Source of the DNA: Candidatus Parcubacteria bacterium
GTDB lineage: Bacteria; Patescibacteriota; Minisyncoccia; UBA6257; 2-01-FULL-56-20
NCBI GenBank assembly: GCA_027424065.1
Contig: DAIBYH010000004.1
Location: 1-17,452, forward strand
Length of the DNA: 17,452 nucleotides
Direction: 5' to 3'
A model generated the notes under the pieces. It was not told where the DNA came from and made no database searches. It saw only the letters and a program-made list of their open reading frames with translations. Of this stretch, positions 11,397 through 17,452 are shown piece by piece (position 1 is the stretch's first letter; each line of letters begins with the position of its first letter). The position numbers and the translations under genes are program-made.

Positions 11397-13175
11397 ATGT
11401 CCGATGAATCGGAGTTCAAGCGCGGCAGTGCCGCCATCCGGCGCTTTCTGCGCCCTTTTAAAAAAGAGATCACAGTCATTGCGGTCCTTGGTGTTGTCTC
11501 TGCGATCATGAATGGCGTGGTTCCTTATGTGACCGGCCGGTTCTTTGATGCGCTCATTCTTCTTTCCGGCGGAAAGTATGCTGCCGGTTGGTTCGGTCTT
11601 CCCCTCTGGGGCTCGCTTCTTGCGCTGTGGTCCGTGATCCAGATCGCGGCGAACAATGTTGATTGGATCGGCGACCGTCTCCGCCGCCGGGTGGACCTCG
11701 GCATTCATCTCAATATCCAATATCAGGGATTCGACCAGCTGTTCAAATTGCCGCTTTCCTACCACAAAGACACCCATATCAACGGCGATCTCCAGAAATT
11801 GAGCACGGCCGGATGGCGCATGTCGAATCTGGTTCACTTTGTGATAAATATCGCCCCGCAGCTTTTGAGCGTCCTTATCGGCGTCGTGCTTGCTGCGACC
11901 ATCAACGTTTGGCTCGCGGGCGTTCTTCTCCTGGGAGTTCTTCTTTACAGCATCCTTCTATTCAGGATCCTCGCGCCGGCGGCGAAGCTCGATTCGGCGG
12001 CGCACAAGGCATGGAACGAAGGATGGGATGATTCCGCCGCGGCGGTGATGCAGGTGGAAAGCGTGAAGGCCGCCGCCGCCGAGGAATATGAATCAAAGAA
12101 GGCGCGCAATGCGCTGCTCGAGGTGACGCAGAAAATGTGGTACAAGCTTGAAGTGATCTGGAGCAACGTCAGCTTTTTCCAGCGCATCATCGTGTTCCTT
12201 ACCCAGTTTGCGATCTTCATTCTTTCCGTGCGTCTCGTCGCGTCCGGATCGCTTACGGTCGGCGACCTCATTGCGCTCAATGGTTATGCGGCGATGTTTT
12301 TCGGGCCGTTCGTTTCGTTGGGCTACGGATGGCAGCAGATCCAGAACGGCGTCACGGCCGCAGCGCATGCCGAAACGATCTTCCGCATGCCGACGGAAAA
12401 CTACCATCCCGAAGGCGGCATTGTTCCCCGCGGGCTTCAGGGCGCGGTCGCGTTCGAGCAGGTTTCATTCCGCTATGGCAGCAAGGACCGCGATGTTCTT
12501 TCGGGAGTGTCGTTCGAGGTGCGTCCCGGGGAGATCGTCGCATTCGTCGGCGAATCGGGCGTTGGGAAGAGCACGGCGATCTCCCTTATTTCGGGATACA
12601 ATTTTCCGACCGAGGGACGCGTGCTGGTGGATGGCGTTGATACGCGGCGGTACGATCTCGCGGCGCTCCGCGGCGCGATAGCCGTCGTTCCTCAGGAGGT
12701 CGCCCTTTTCAATGATTCGATAGGGGCGAATATCGGTTATGGTTCGTTCAGCGCGTCCGATGCCGACATCGTCCGCGCGGCGCATGAGGCGCACATTGAC
12801 GACTTCATCGAAGAGCTTCCGGAAAAATACGGAACCGTGGTGGGGGAGCGCGGCATCAAGCTCTCTGTCGGCCAGAAGCAGCGCGTTGCGATCGCGCGGG
12901 CCATTCTGCGTAATCCTGCGATTCTTATCCTTGATGAGCCGACCAGTGCGCTTGATGCGCGCACGGAAAAGCTCGTGACGGAATCTCTTGAGAAGCTTAT
13001 GCGCGGCAGGACGACATTCATTGTCGCGCACCGTCTTTCTACGGTCCGCAAAGCGGACGCGATCCTTGTCTTCGAAAAAGGAAAGATCGTCGAGCGCGGT
13101 TCGCACGAGGAGCTTATTGCCCGGAAGGATGGCGTTTACCGGCGTCTCTATGAATACCAAATAGGCCTTCATTAG
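11397..13175 (+). CDS. ABC exporter, transmembrane and ATP-binding domains fused (MsbA/MDR type)
   Basis: A 592-residue half-transporter of the ABC-B exporter type that would work as a dimer. The membrane domain covers about residues 20-320, with hydrophobic segments near 25-53, 68-92, 145-190 and 258-305. The nucleotide-binding domain (about 350-592) is complete: Walker A GESGVGKST (385-393), Q-loop Gln433, signature LSVGQ (489-493), Walker B ILILDE (509-514), D-loop SALD and H-loop His545 in VAHRLST. The substrate may be lipid, peptide or drug and cannot be read from the sequence. Monocistronic: it has its own promoter and a hairpin overlapping its stop codon, with convergent ybaB beyond. 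A hairpin cluster precedes it. Confidence 0.92.
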   Translation: MSDESEFKRGSAAIRRFLRPFKKEITVIAVLGVVSAIMNGVVPYVTGRFFDALILLSGGKYAAGWFGLPLWGSLLALWSVIQIAANNVDWIGDRLRRRVDLGIHLNIQYQGFDQLFKLPLSYHKDTHINGDLQKLSTAGWRMSNLVHFVINIAPQLLSVLIGVVLAATINVWLAGVLLLGVLLYSILLFRILAPAAKLDSAAHKAWNEGWDDSAAAVMQVESVKAAAAEEYESKKARNALLEVTQKMWYKLEVIWSNVSFFQRIIVFLTQFAIFILSVRLVASGSLTVGDLIALNGYAAMFFGPFVSLGYGWQQIQNGVTAAAHAETIFRMPTENYHPEGGIVPRGLQGAVAFEQVSFRYGSKDRDVLSGVSFEVRPGEIVAFVGESGVGKSTAISLISGYNFPTEGRVLVDGVDTRRYDLAALRGAIAVVPQEVALFNDSIGANIGYGSFSASDADIVRAAHEAHIDDFIEELPEKYGTVVGERGIKLSVGQKQRVAIARAILRNPAILILDEPTSALDARTEKLVTESLEKLMRGRTTFIVAHRLSTVRKADAILVFEKGKIVERGSHEELIARKDGVYRRLYEYQIGLH

Positions 13176-13185
13176 AGGCCTATTT
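13159..13185. terminator. Hairpin terminator at the 3' end of the ABC transporter
   Basis: AAATAGGCCT (13159-13168) pairs perfectly with AGGCCTATTT (13176-13185); the loop contains the stop codon. The T-tract is short (ATTTC), so efficiency is uncertain. It sits between convergent genes. Confidence 0.65.
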
Positions 13186-13214
13186 CAAAAATATTCTTCT
13201 GCGGACGCGCGCCT

Positions 13215-13478
13215 TTACAGGGAAAGTCCGCCCATGCCGGAATCCATCATCATCTTCGCGATGCGCTTCTGGATGTTCTTGTTCGCTTCATTGACGCACT
13301 GGCGGAGGACCTGCTCGGTCTCCTCCTGATCAAGCGCGGAGTTCAGCGTGATGCGTTCCACTTCCATGCCGCCGTTCACGGTCACGGAAACGCCTTTCTT
13401 TTCCACGGTTTCCCGTTCCGCCTTGAGCGCGTCCTGCATGCGCTTCAATTCCTGGATCTTTTTGAGATTGTCGAACAT
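13215..13478 (-). CDS. ybaB: YbaB/EbfC family nucleoid-associated protein
   Basis: An 87-residue member of the YbaB/EbfC family of small dimeric DNA-binding, nucleoid-associated proteins. The N-terminal helix reads LKKIQELKRMQDALKAERETV. The central strands GVSVTVNGGMEVERITLNSAL are the family core, and the C-terminal helix NEANKNIQKRIAKMMMDSGMGGLSL ends with the typical Gly/Met-rich tail. It is slightly shorter than the usual 100 or so residues. The start at 13478 is fixed by the family N-terminus (MFDNLKKIQEL). It lies 8 nt behind the ppa stop on the same strand, so the two are probably co-transcribed; the gap has no Shine-Dalgarno. The usual dnaX-recR neighbours are absent. Confidence 0.88.
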   Translation of the reverse strand: MFDNLKKIQELKRMQDALKAERETVEKKGVSVTVNGGMEVERITLNSALDQEETEQVLRQCVNEANKNIQKRIAKMMMDSGMGGLSL

Positions 13479-13486
13479 GGGGAAAT

Positions 13487-13996
13487 TTACTGCGACTTGC
13501 GGATCTCCTCCAGGGCGCGTTCCCGGCCCAGGAAGTTCTCCGTTTTGACCCACTTGCCGGGTTCGAGCTCCTTATAGCTCTCAAAGAAGTGCTTGATGCG
13601 GTTCTGGGTCGGAAGGCCGAGGTCCTTGACGTCGTGGATGTCCGCAAAATCGGGGTCAACTTTTTCGACGGGGACGGCGAGGATCTTGTTGTCCGGTCCC
13701 GCTTCATCCTTCATTTCAAGAATGCCGATCGGACGGGCGGCGATGATGCAGCCCGGCGTGACCGGAAGGGAGGAGAGCAGGAGCACGTCAACCGGATCGC
13801 CGTCTTCCGCATGGGTCTGCGGGATGAATCCATAATTGAACGGGTAGGCCATTGCGGTATGGAGGAACCGGTCGACTTTGATGAGGCCGGATTCCTTGTC
13901 CAGCTCATATTTCACCGATGATCCCTGGGGGATCTCGATGAAAACATTTATCTCTTCGGGCGCGTTCTTTCCTGCGGAGATTTTGGTGATATCCAT
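13487..13996 (-). CDS. ppa: Inorganic pyrophosphatase, family I
   Basis: A 169-residue soluble family I pyrophosphatase, which hydrolyses PPi and drives biosynthetic reactions. Active-site residues align nearly one to one with the E. coli enzyme numbering: Glu21, Lys29, Glu31, Arg43, Tyr55, Asp65, Asp67 and Asp70 in [11 protein letters not shown], Asp97, Asp102, Lys104, Tyr141 and Lys142. YPFNYGFIP and the C-terminal [16 protein letters not shown] are typical. The enzyme is complete and expected to be active with Mg2+. First gene of a ppa-ybaB pair. A TGC-TACCAT extended -10 lies 10 nt upstream of the ATG, so the leader would be only about 4 nt. Confidence 0.96.
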   Translation of the reverse strand: MDITKISAGKNAPEEINVFIEIPQGSSVKYELDKESGLIKVDRFLHTAMAYPFNYGFIPQTHAEDGDPVDVLLLSSLPVTPGCIIAARPIGILEMKDEAGPDNKILAVPVEKVDPDFADIHDVKDLGLPTQNRIKHFFESYKELEPGKWVKTENFLGRERALEEIRKSQ

Positions 13997-14006
13997 AATA
14001 GGGCCT

Positions 14007-14015
14007 ATGGTAGCA
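14007..14015 (-). promoter_or_regulatory. Extended -10 promoter of ppa
   Basis: On the minus strand TGC-TACCAT (hexamer at 14007-14012) ends 10 nt before the ATG at 13996. No convincing -35 is seen; an A/T-rich tract lies upstream. Confidence 0.45.
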
Positions 14016-14059
14016 TTTTTTTTGAAATAGGGAAAGCGTGCCCGGGGGAGTTCTTCCGC

Positions 14060-14089
14060 TTGTCACTTACCCGTCCTTTGTGGTATTCT
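14060..14089 (+). promoter_or_regulatory. rny promoter
   Basis: TTGTCA (14060-14065) and TATTCT (14084-14089) are separated by 18 bp. Unlike most promoters here it gives a leader of about 86 nt, which contains a small overlapping open frame. Confidence 0.6.
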
Positions 14090-14181
14090 GGGGGTGTCTA
14101 TAAACCTTATATCCCTCGTCGAATTTCATATTTTCGCAATGGAACGGAGAACCATGAAACAAGTAGGGATCCTTTCTCAAC

Positions 14182-15702
14182 ATGGAAATAGTACTCATGT
14201 CGGTGGTTTTTTTGGCGGTCGGTATTGCAGCGGGTTACTTCGGTCGTCGGTATGCGGCAGGTAAGAGGCTCGGCTCTATAGAAGAGCAGGCCACGAAAAA
14301 GATCGCGGAAGCGGAAACGAAGGCGAAAGAGATCGTTTTGGACGCCAAAGAAAAGGCGGCGACGTTCTTGACGGAAGCGAAGGATGAGGAGCGCGGGCGG
14401 CGCAAAGAGCTCGATACCATCGAGGCGCGCCTTGTTTCCCGCGAAGAACTGATAGATAAGCGCGCCGGGGATGTTTCCCGGGAGGAGAGCACGGTGCGGG
14501 CCCGTGAAGATGCGTTGCGCACCCGCGAGGACACGATCGCAAAGCGGGAGGAAGAGGCAGAGCGCAAGATCGAGGCCGTTGCCGGACTTTCCGCAAAGGA
14601 TGCCCAGGAGCAGCTTCTGCGGCGCGTGCGGGAGGAGCGGGCGCAGGATCTCGCGCAGATGGTCCAAAAGATCGACCGGGAGAATCGCGAAGAGATCGAG
14701 AAGCGGTCAGTGGAGATCATTACGACCGCGCTCCAGCGCTACGCTCGTTCGCATGTTTCCGACGTCACGACCACGATCTTCCCGATCAGCGATGACGACA
14801 TGAAAGGCAAGATCATCGGCCGCGAGGGCCGCAATATTCGCGCACTCGAACGGGCGACCGGCGTGGAGTTCCTGGTGGACGAGGCGCCGGACGGCATCAT
14901 TATTTCCTCGTTCGATCCTTATCGCCGCGAGGTCGCGCGTCTGGCGCTTGAAAAGCTCGTGAAGGATGGCAGGATCCAGCCCGCAAAGATAGAGGAAAAG
15001 GTAGAGGAGGCGCGCAACGAGCTCGTGAAACGGACACAGGAGATCGGTGACGCTGCGGCGCAGGATCTCGGCATTTTCGACCTTCCGAAGGAACTGCTCC
15101 AGCTTTTGGGGCGGCTCCATTTCCGGACGAGCTTCGGACAGAATGTGCTGAATCATTCCATTGAGGTCGCGTATCTTGCGGAAATGATGGCGCGCGAGCT
15201 TGGTTTGGACGCCGACGTGGCGAAGCGGGGAGGCTTGCTGCACGATATCGGCAAGGCGATCGATCACGAGGTGGAGGGCACTCATGTCGAGCTCGGCATC
15301 AAGCTGCTCAAGAAATATAACCAGAGCGACAAGGTGATCGAGGCGATGCAGTCGCATCACGAGGATTATCCGTATGCCCGCCCGGAGGCCTATGTGGTCA
15401 CGGCGGCCGACGCGCTCTCGGCGGCCCGTCCCGGCGCGCGGCGCGGAACCATCGAGAACTACATCAAGCGTCTCGGCGACCTGGAGAAGATCGCTACGGG
15501 CTTTGCGGGCGTGAAGAATGCCTATGCTATTTCGGCGGGCCGCGAGCTGCGGGTCTTTGTGGTCCCTGAAAAGATCGATGATTTTCGTGCGCTTGAGCTG
15601 GCCCGTGAGATCGCGGACCGTATCCAGTCGGAATTGAAATATCCGGGCGAGATCAAGGTGAACGTCATTCGCGAGATGCGGGCCGTTGAATACGCCCGCT
15701 AG
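14182..15702 (+). CDS. rny: Ribonuclease Y
   Basis: A 506-residue RNase Y, the membrane-anchored endoribonuclease that starts mRNA decay in many bacteria lacking RNase E. An N-terminal span (about 2-21) is followed by a long charged coiled coil (about 30-175). A KH domain contains GKIIGREGRNI (209-219). The HD domain has His325, His354-Asp355 in LLHDIGKAID, His392-His393 and Asp410 as metal ligands. The length and domain order match the family (about 510-520). The ATG at 14182 gives the hydrophobic start MEIVLMSVVFLAVGIAAGYF. The Shine-Dalgarno is weak. Its leader is among the longest in the window, which may allow regulation of its own decay. Confidence 0.96.
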   Translation: MEIVLMSVVFLAVGIAAGYFGRRYAAGKRLGSIEEQATKKIAEAETKAKEIVLDAKEKAATFLTEAKDEERGRRKELDTIEARLVSREELIDKRAGDVSREESTVRAREDALRTREDTIAKREEEAERKIEAVAGLSAKDAQEQLLRRVREERAQDLAQMVQKIDRENREEIEKRSVEIITTALQRYARSHVSDVTTTIFPISDDDMKGKIIGREGRNIRALERATGVEFLVDEAPDGIIISSFDPYRREVARLALEKLVKDGRIQPAKIEEKVEEARNELVKRTQEIGDAAAQDLGIFDLPKELLQLLGRLHFRTSFGQNVLNHSIEVAYLAEMMARELGLDADVAKRGGLLHDIGKAIDHEVEGTHVELGIKLLKKYNQSDKVIEAMQSHHEDYPYARPEAYVVTAADALSAARPGARRGTIENYIKRLGDLEKIATGFAGVKNAYAISAGRELRVFVVPEKIDDFRALELAREIADRIQSELKYPGEIKVNVIREMRAVEYAR

Positions 15703-15720
15703 ACCTGTGCATTAATCGGT

Positions 15721-15748
15721 TTGCGCGGAGAAGGCCCTATGGTATACT
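15721..15748 (+). promoter_or_regulatory. Promoter of the O-antigen ligase-like gene
   Basis: TTGCGC (15721-15726) and TATACT (15743-15748) are 16 bp apart, with a TGG just before the -10 (extended). Predicted +1 is about 15755, next to a TTG (15756) and 7 nt before the ATG (15762). Confidence 0.6.
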
Positions 15749-15761
15749 GATTCCATTGTCC

Positions 15762-17225
15762 ATGACAGACACTCTTTTCAGCCATCCGGAAGTTCTCACG
15801 ATCATCGTCGGATTGCCGCTCCTCGGCGTCATCGCCAAGGTGTTCGGTCAGTCATTTGAAAAGATCGCGAAGTGGTATCTCTATGCCGCGGTCTTCGCCG
15901 TGATCATCGTGATGGATTCCATCTTCTTCCCGTTCATCGGGGGCAAGGATTGGTATTTCCGCTATGCCGTGGAGCTTTCGCTCATAGCGACCCTGTTCTG
16001 GTGGGCATTCGAGTCGCGTGACGGCGAAATGAAGAATCGTCTGAAACATACCTTTAAAAAGCCGATCGTCATGGCGGTCTCGGCGTTCACGACCGCGTTC
16101 CTGCTCGCCTGTTTCTTTGCCAACGATGCCTATGCGGCGTTCTGGTCCAACTATGAGCGCGGCGAGGGCGGGTTCCAGATGATCCACTACTTCCTGTTTT
16201 TCGTGCTGCTCGTGTTCCTGTTCCGCGAGGAAAAGGAGTGGCGCCGCATTTTTGGGCTTTCGCTTATCGCCTCGGCGGTGATGATCGGGTACGGACTTTT
16301 GGGGAACTATAGCGTCCCAGGCTTTATCGGTCCCTATACCGGAAATACGGCGCCGACCGGCTGGTTCCATCAGCTGATCGATGGCCGCTTCCAGGGTTCG
16401 CTCGGCAATCCCGCCTACGTCGCCCCGTATCTCATGTTCTCCATGTTCTTTATTGCCTACCTGTGGACGACGGCGTGGCGCGAGAAGCGGCTGACGAAGG
16501 CGATGGCGTGGACCTACGGTATTATCATCGCCATTTTCCTTTTCTTCTTCGTTCTTACGCAGACCCGCGGCGCATTCATCGGTCTCGGCCTTGGACTTCT
16601 TGCTTTCATGATCTATCTCGCTTTTGCGGCGCACGGCAAGATGCGCACCTGGGCAAGATTCATCGTTGTGCTCCTTATTGTGCTCGGAGGAGGGATCTAT
16701 GCGATCAGAAAGTCGCCGATCACGAATTATATTCCGGAAGGCCGTCTCCTGCAGATAAGTTTCTCGGATCCCACGGTGCAGACGCGTTTCTGGGTGTGGG
16801 GTGAGGCGTGGAAAGGATTCCTCGAGCGTCCGGTCTTCGGCTGGGGTCCGGAGAACTTCACGGCGGTCTACGATCTCCACTTCAATCCGAAGTTCTTCGT
16901 GCCGGGCCAGAATACGGAGACCTGGTTCGACCGTGCGCACAGCGTTTTCTTCGACTATCTTTCGGAAACGGGCATTGTCGGTTTGCTGAGCTATTTGAGT
17001 ATTTTCGTGGTGTTCGCATGGGAATTCTTCAAGGCCCACCGGCGTAAGGCGGCGAACATCGTCCTTGCCGGATTCGTTCTCGCCATGCCGATCGCCTATC
17101 TTGGCCAGGGCATTGCGATCTTTGATGTGTTCCCGATGTATCTTTCGCTGTTCCTCTTCCTGGCGTTCGCAACGTTCTACTTTGAAAAAGGTCATGCTGA
17201 AGCCGCAAAAGAAAGCAATTCCTGA
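15762..17225 (+). CDS. O-antigen ligase / polymerase-like membrane protein (Wzy_C type)
   Basis: A 487-residue polytopic membrane protein with about 11-12 hydrophobic spans. A large loop before the last spans carries the family hallmark: RFWVWGEAWKGFLERPVFGWGPENF followed by DRAHSVFFDYLSETGIVGLLSYL, as in the O-antigen ligase (WaaL/Wzy-C, PF04932-type) superfamily. In this superfamily the loop arginine and histidine take part in transfer of undecaprenyl-linked glycan. In Patescibacteria, relatives probably act on surface glycans or protein O-glycosylation; the acceptor is unknown. The ATG at 15762 is preferred; a TTG at 15756 would add two residues. The next gene starts 6 nt after its stop, so they form an operon. 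Confidence 0.88.
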   Translation: MTDTLFSHPEVLTIIVGLPLLGVIAKVFGQSFEKIAKWYLYAAVFAVIIVMDSIFFPFIGGKDWYFRYAVELSLIATLFWWAFESRDGEMKNRLKHTFKKPIVMAVSAFTTAFLLACFFANDAYAAFWSNYERGEGGFQMIHYFLFFVLLVFLFREEKEWRRIFGLSLIASAVMIGYGLLGNYSVPGFIGPYTGNTAPTGWFHQLIDGRFQGSLGNPAYVAPYLMFSMFFIAYLWTTAWREKRLTKAMAWTYGIIIAIFLFFFVLTQTRGAFIGLGLGLLAFMIYLAFAAHGKMRTWARFIVVLLIVLGGGIYAIRKSPITNYIPEGRLLQISFSDPTVQTRFWVWGEAWKGFLERPVFGWGPENFTAVYDLHFNPKFFVPGQNTETWFDRAHSVFFDYLSETGIVGLLSYLSIFVVFAWEFFKAHRRKAANIVLAGFVLAMPIAYLGQGIAIFDVFPMYLSLFLFLAFATFYFEKGHAEAAKESNS

Positions 17226-17231
17226 TCACCT

Positions 17232-17452
17232 ATGTCCAGAATAACGAAACAGGTCATTGCGGTTATCGCAGCTTTGTGCATCGTGGCGGTCGGCGTTTAT
17301 GGATCGTATCTTCCTATGCGGAAAGCGCAGCTCTTCATAGCGACGCTTCAGAGCCTTCAGACCTCGCCGGTGCAGTCGCTGAACGAACTGACCACGCGCC
17401 TTGCCATGCCGCTTGATTATCCTTCGCCGATCGGCCAGGAGGAACTGGTCCG
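17232..17452 (+). CDS. Membrane-anchored protein, N-terminal part only (runs off the window)
   Basis: The first 73 codons of an open frame starting ATG at 17232, 6 nt behind the stop of the O-antigen ligase-like gene. It reads MSRITKQVIAVIAALCIVAVG.., with a short basic N-terminus and one hydrophobic span at about residues 7-27. A helical, mostly polar segment follows (RKAQLFIATLQSLQTSPVQSLNELTTRL..). This suggests an N-anchored protein with a helical outer domain. Genes with tetratricopeptide repeats often follow such ligases in Patescibacteria, but no repeat is visible in this fragment, so the function is left open. Confidence 0.75.
   Translation, partial: MSRITKQVIAVIAALCIVAVGVYGSYLPMRKAQLFIATLQSLQTSPVQSLNELTTRLAMPLDYPSPIGQEELV

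Noticed and set aside
12465..13172. A 235-residue antisense frame opposite the ABC transporter ATPase domain
   Set aside because: The sense strand carries every ABC motif; the antisense product shows no recognisable feature.
14707..15360. A 217-residue antisense frame opposite RNase Y
   Set aside because: It is a mirror of the KH and HD coding region with no domain of its own.
15852..17195. A 447-residue open frame antisense to the O-antigen ligase-like gene
   Set aside because: It is rich in Arg, Glu and His with no domain pattern, as expected from the reverse strand of a GC-rich membrane-protein gene; the sense frame has clear family motifs.
1..17452. CRISPR array, prophage or insertion sequence
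   Set aside because: No regularly spaced direct repeats, cas genes, integrase or transposase were seen anywhere in the window.

Overview
The window is a dense stretch of bacterial chromosome with about 16 complete protein genes, one partial gene, one clear tRNA and one tRNA-like RNA. Several traits suggest a Candidate Phyla Radiation (Patescibacteria) genome, most likely Parcubacteria-like. These are very short gaps, small proteins with an N-terminal helical domain followed by a low-complexity linker and one membrane span, an F420-ligase-like protein without other F420 genes, a tRNA without encoded CCA, and almost no Shine-Dalgarno sequences. The lineage is an inference from gene content; there is no rRNA or other marker here.

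Layout. At 13-1474 (minus) lie a PLP-dependent cysteine-synthase-like enzyme and a PanD-like aspartate decarboxylase with altered active-site positions. A two-part F420-ligase-like gene (1580-2632, plus) converges on a small DUF2007-type gene (minus) across a shared terminator. An ECF sigma factor overlaps a three-span membrane protein that may be its anti-sigma factor (3270-4569). After a palindromic interspersed repeat come an M50-type intramembrane metalloprotease and tRNA-Leu(GAG), both minus and almost touching. A single-span surface protein follows (5711-6805, plus).

A minus-strand block (6877-11011) holds, in transcription order, an NlpC/P60-like hydrolase overlapping murD (peptidoglycan), then gatC-gatA (tRNA-dependent amidation) and a membrane-anchored HEPN-like protein. 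A tRNA-like RNA with consensus promoter and strong terminator is transcribed divergently from the hydrolase. It is followed by a hairpin-rich spacer and an ABC exporter (11397-13175). Then come ppa and ybaB (minus), RNase Y (rny), an O-antigen-ligase-like membrane protein and the start of a membrane-anchored protein that runs off the window.

A recurring feature is the position of promoter -10 hexamers. At panD, the DUF2007 gene, the sigma factor, gatC, the NlpC-like gene and the ABC transporter, a -10-like hexamer ends exactly 6 nt before the ATG, which predicts leaderless mRNAs. In several cases this also decides the start codon. The most unusual items are this leaderless architecture, the aberrant initiator-tRNA-like RNA sharing a -35 region with its divergent neighbour, the PanD-like protein lacking Arg54, and the membrane HEPN protein behind gatCA. 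No CRISPR array, insertion sequence, prophage or complete defence island was seen.
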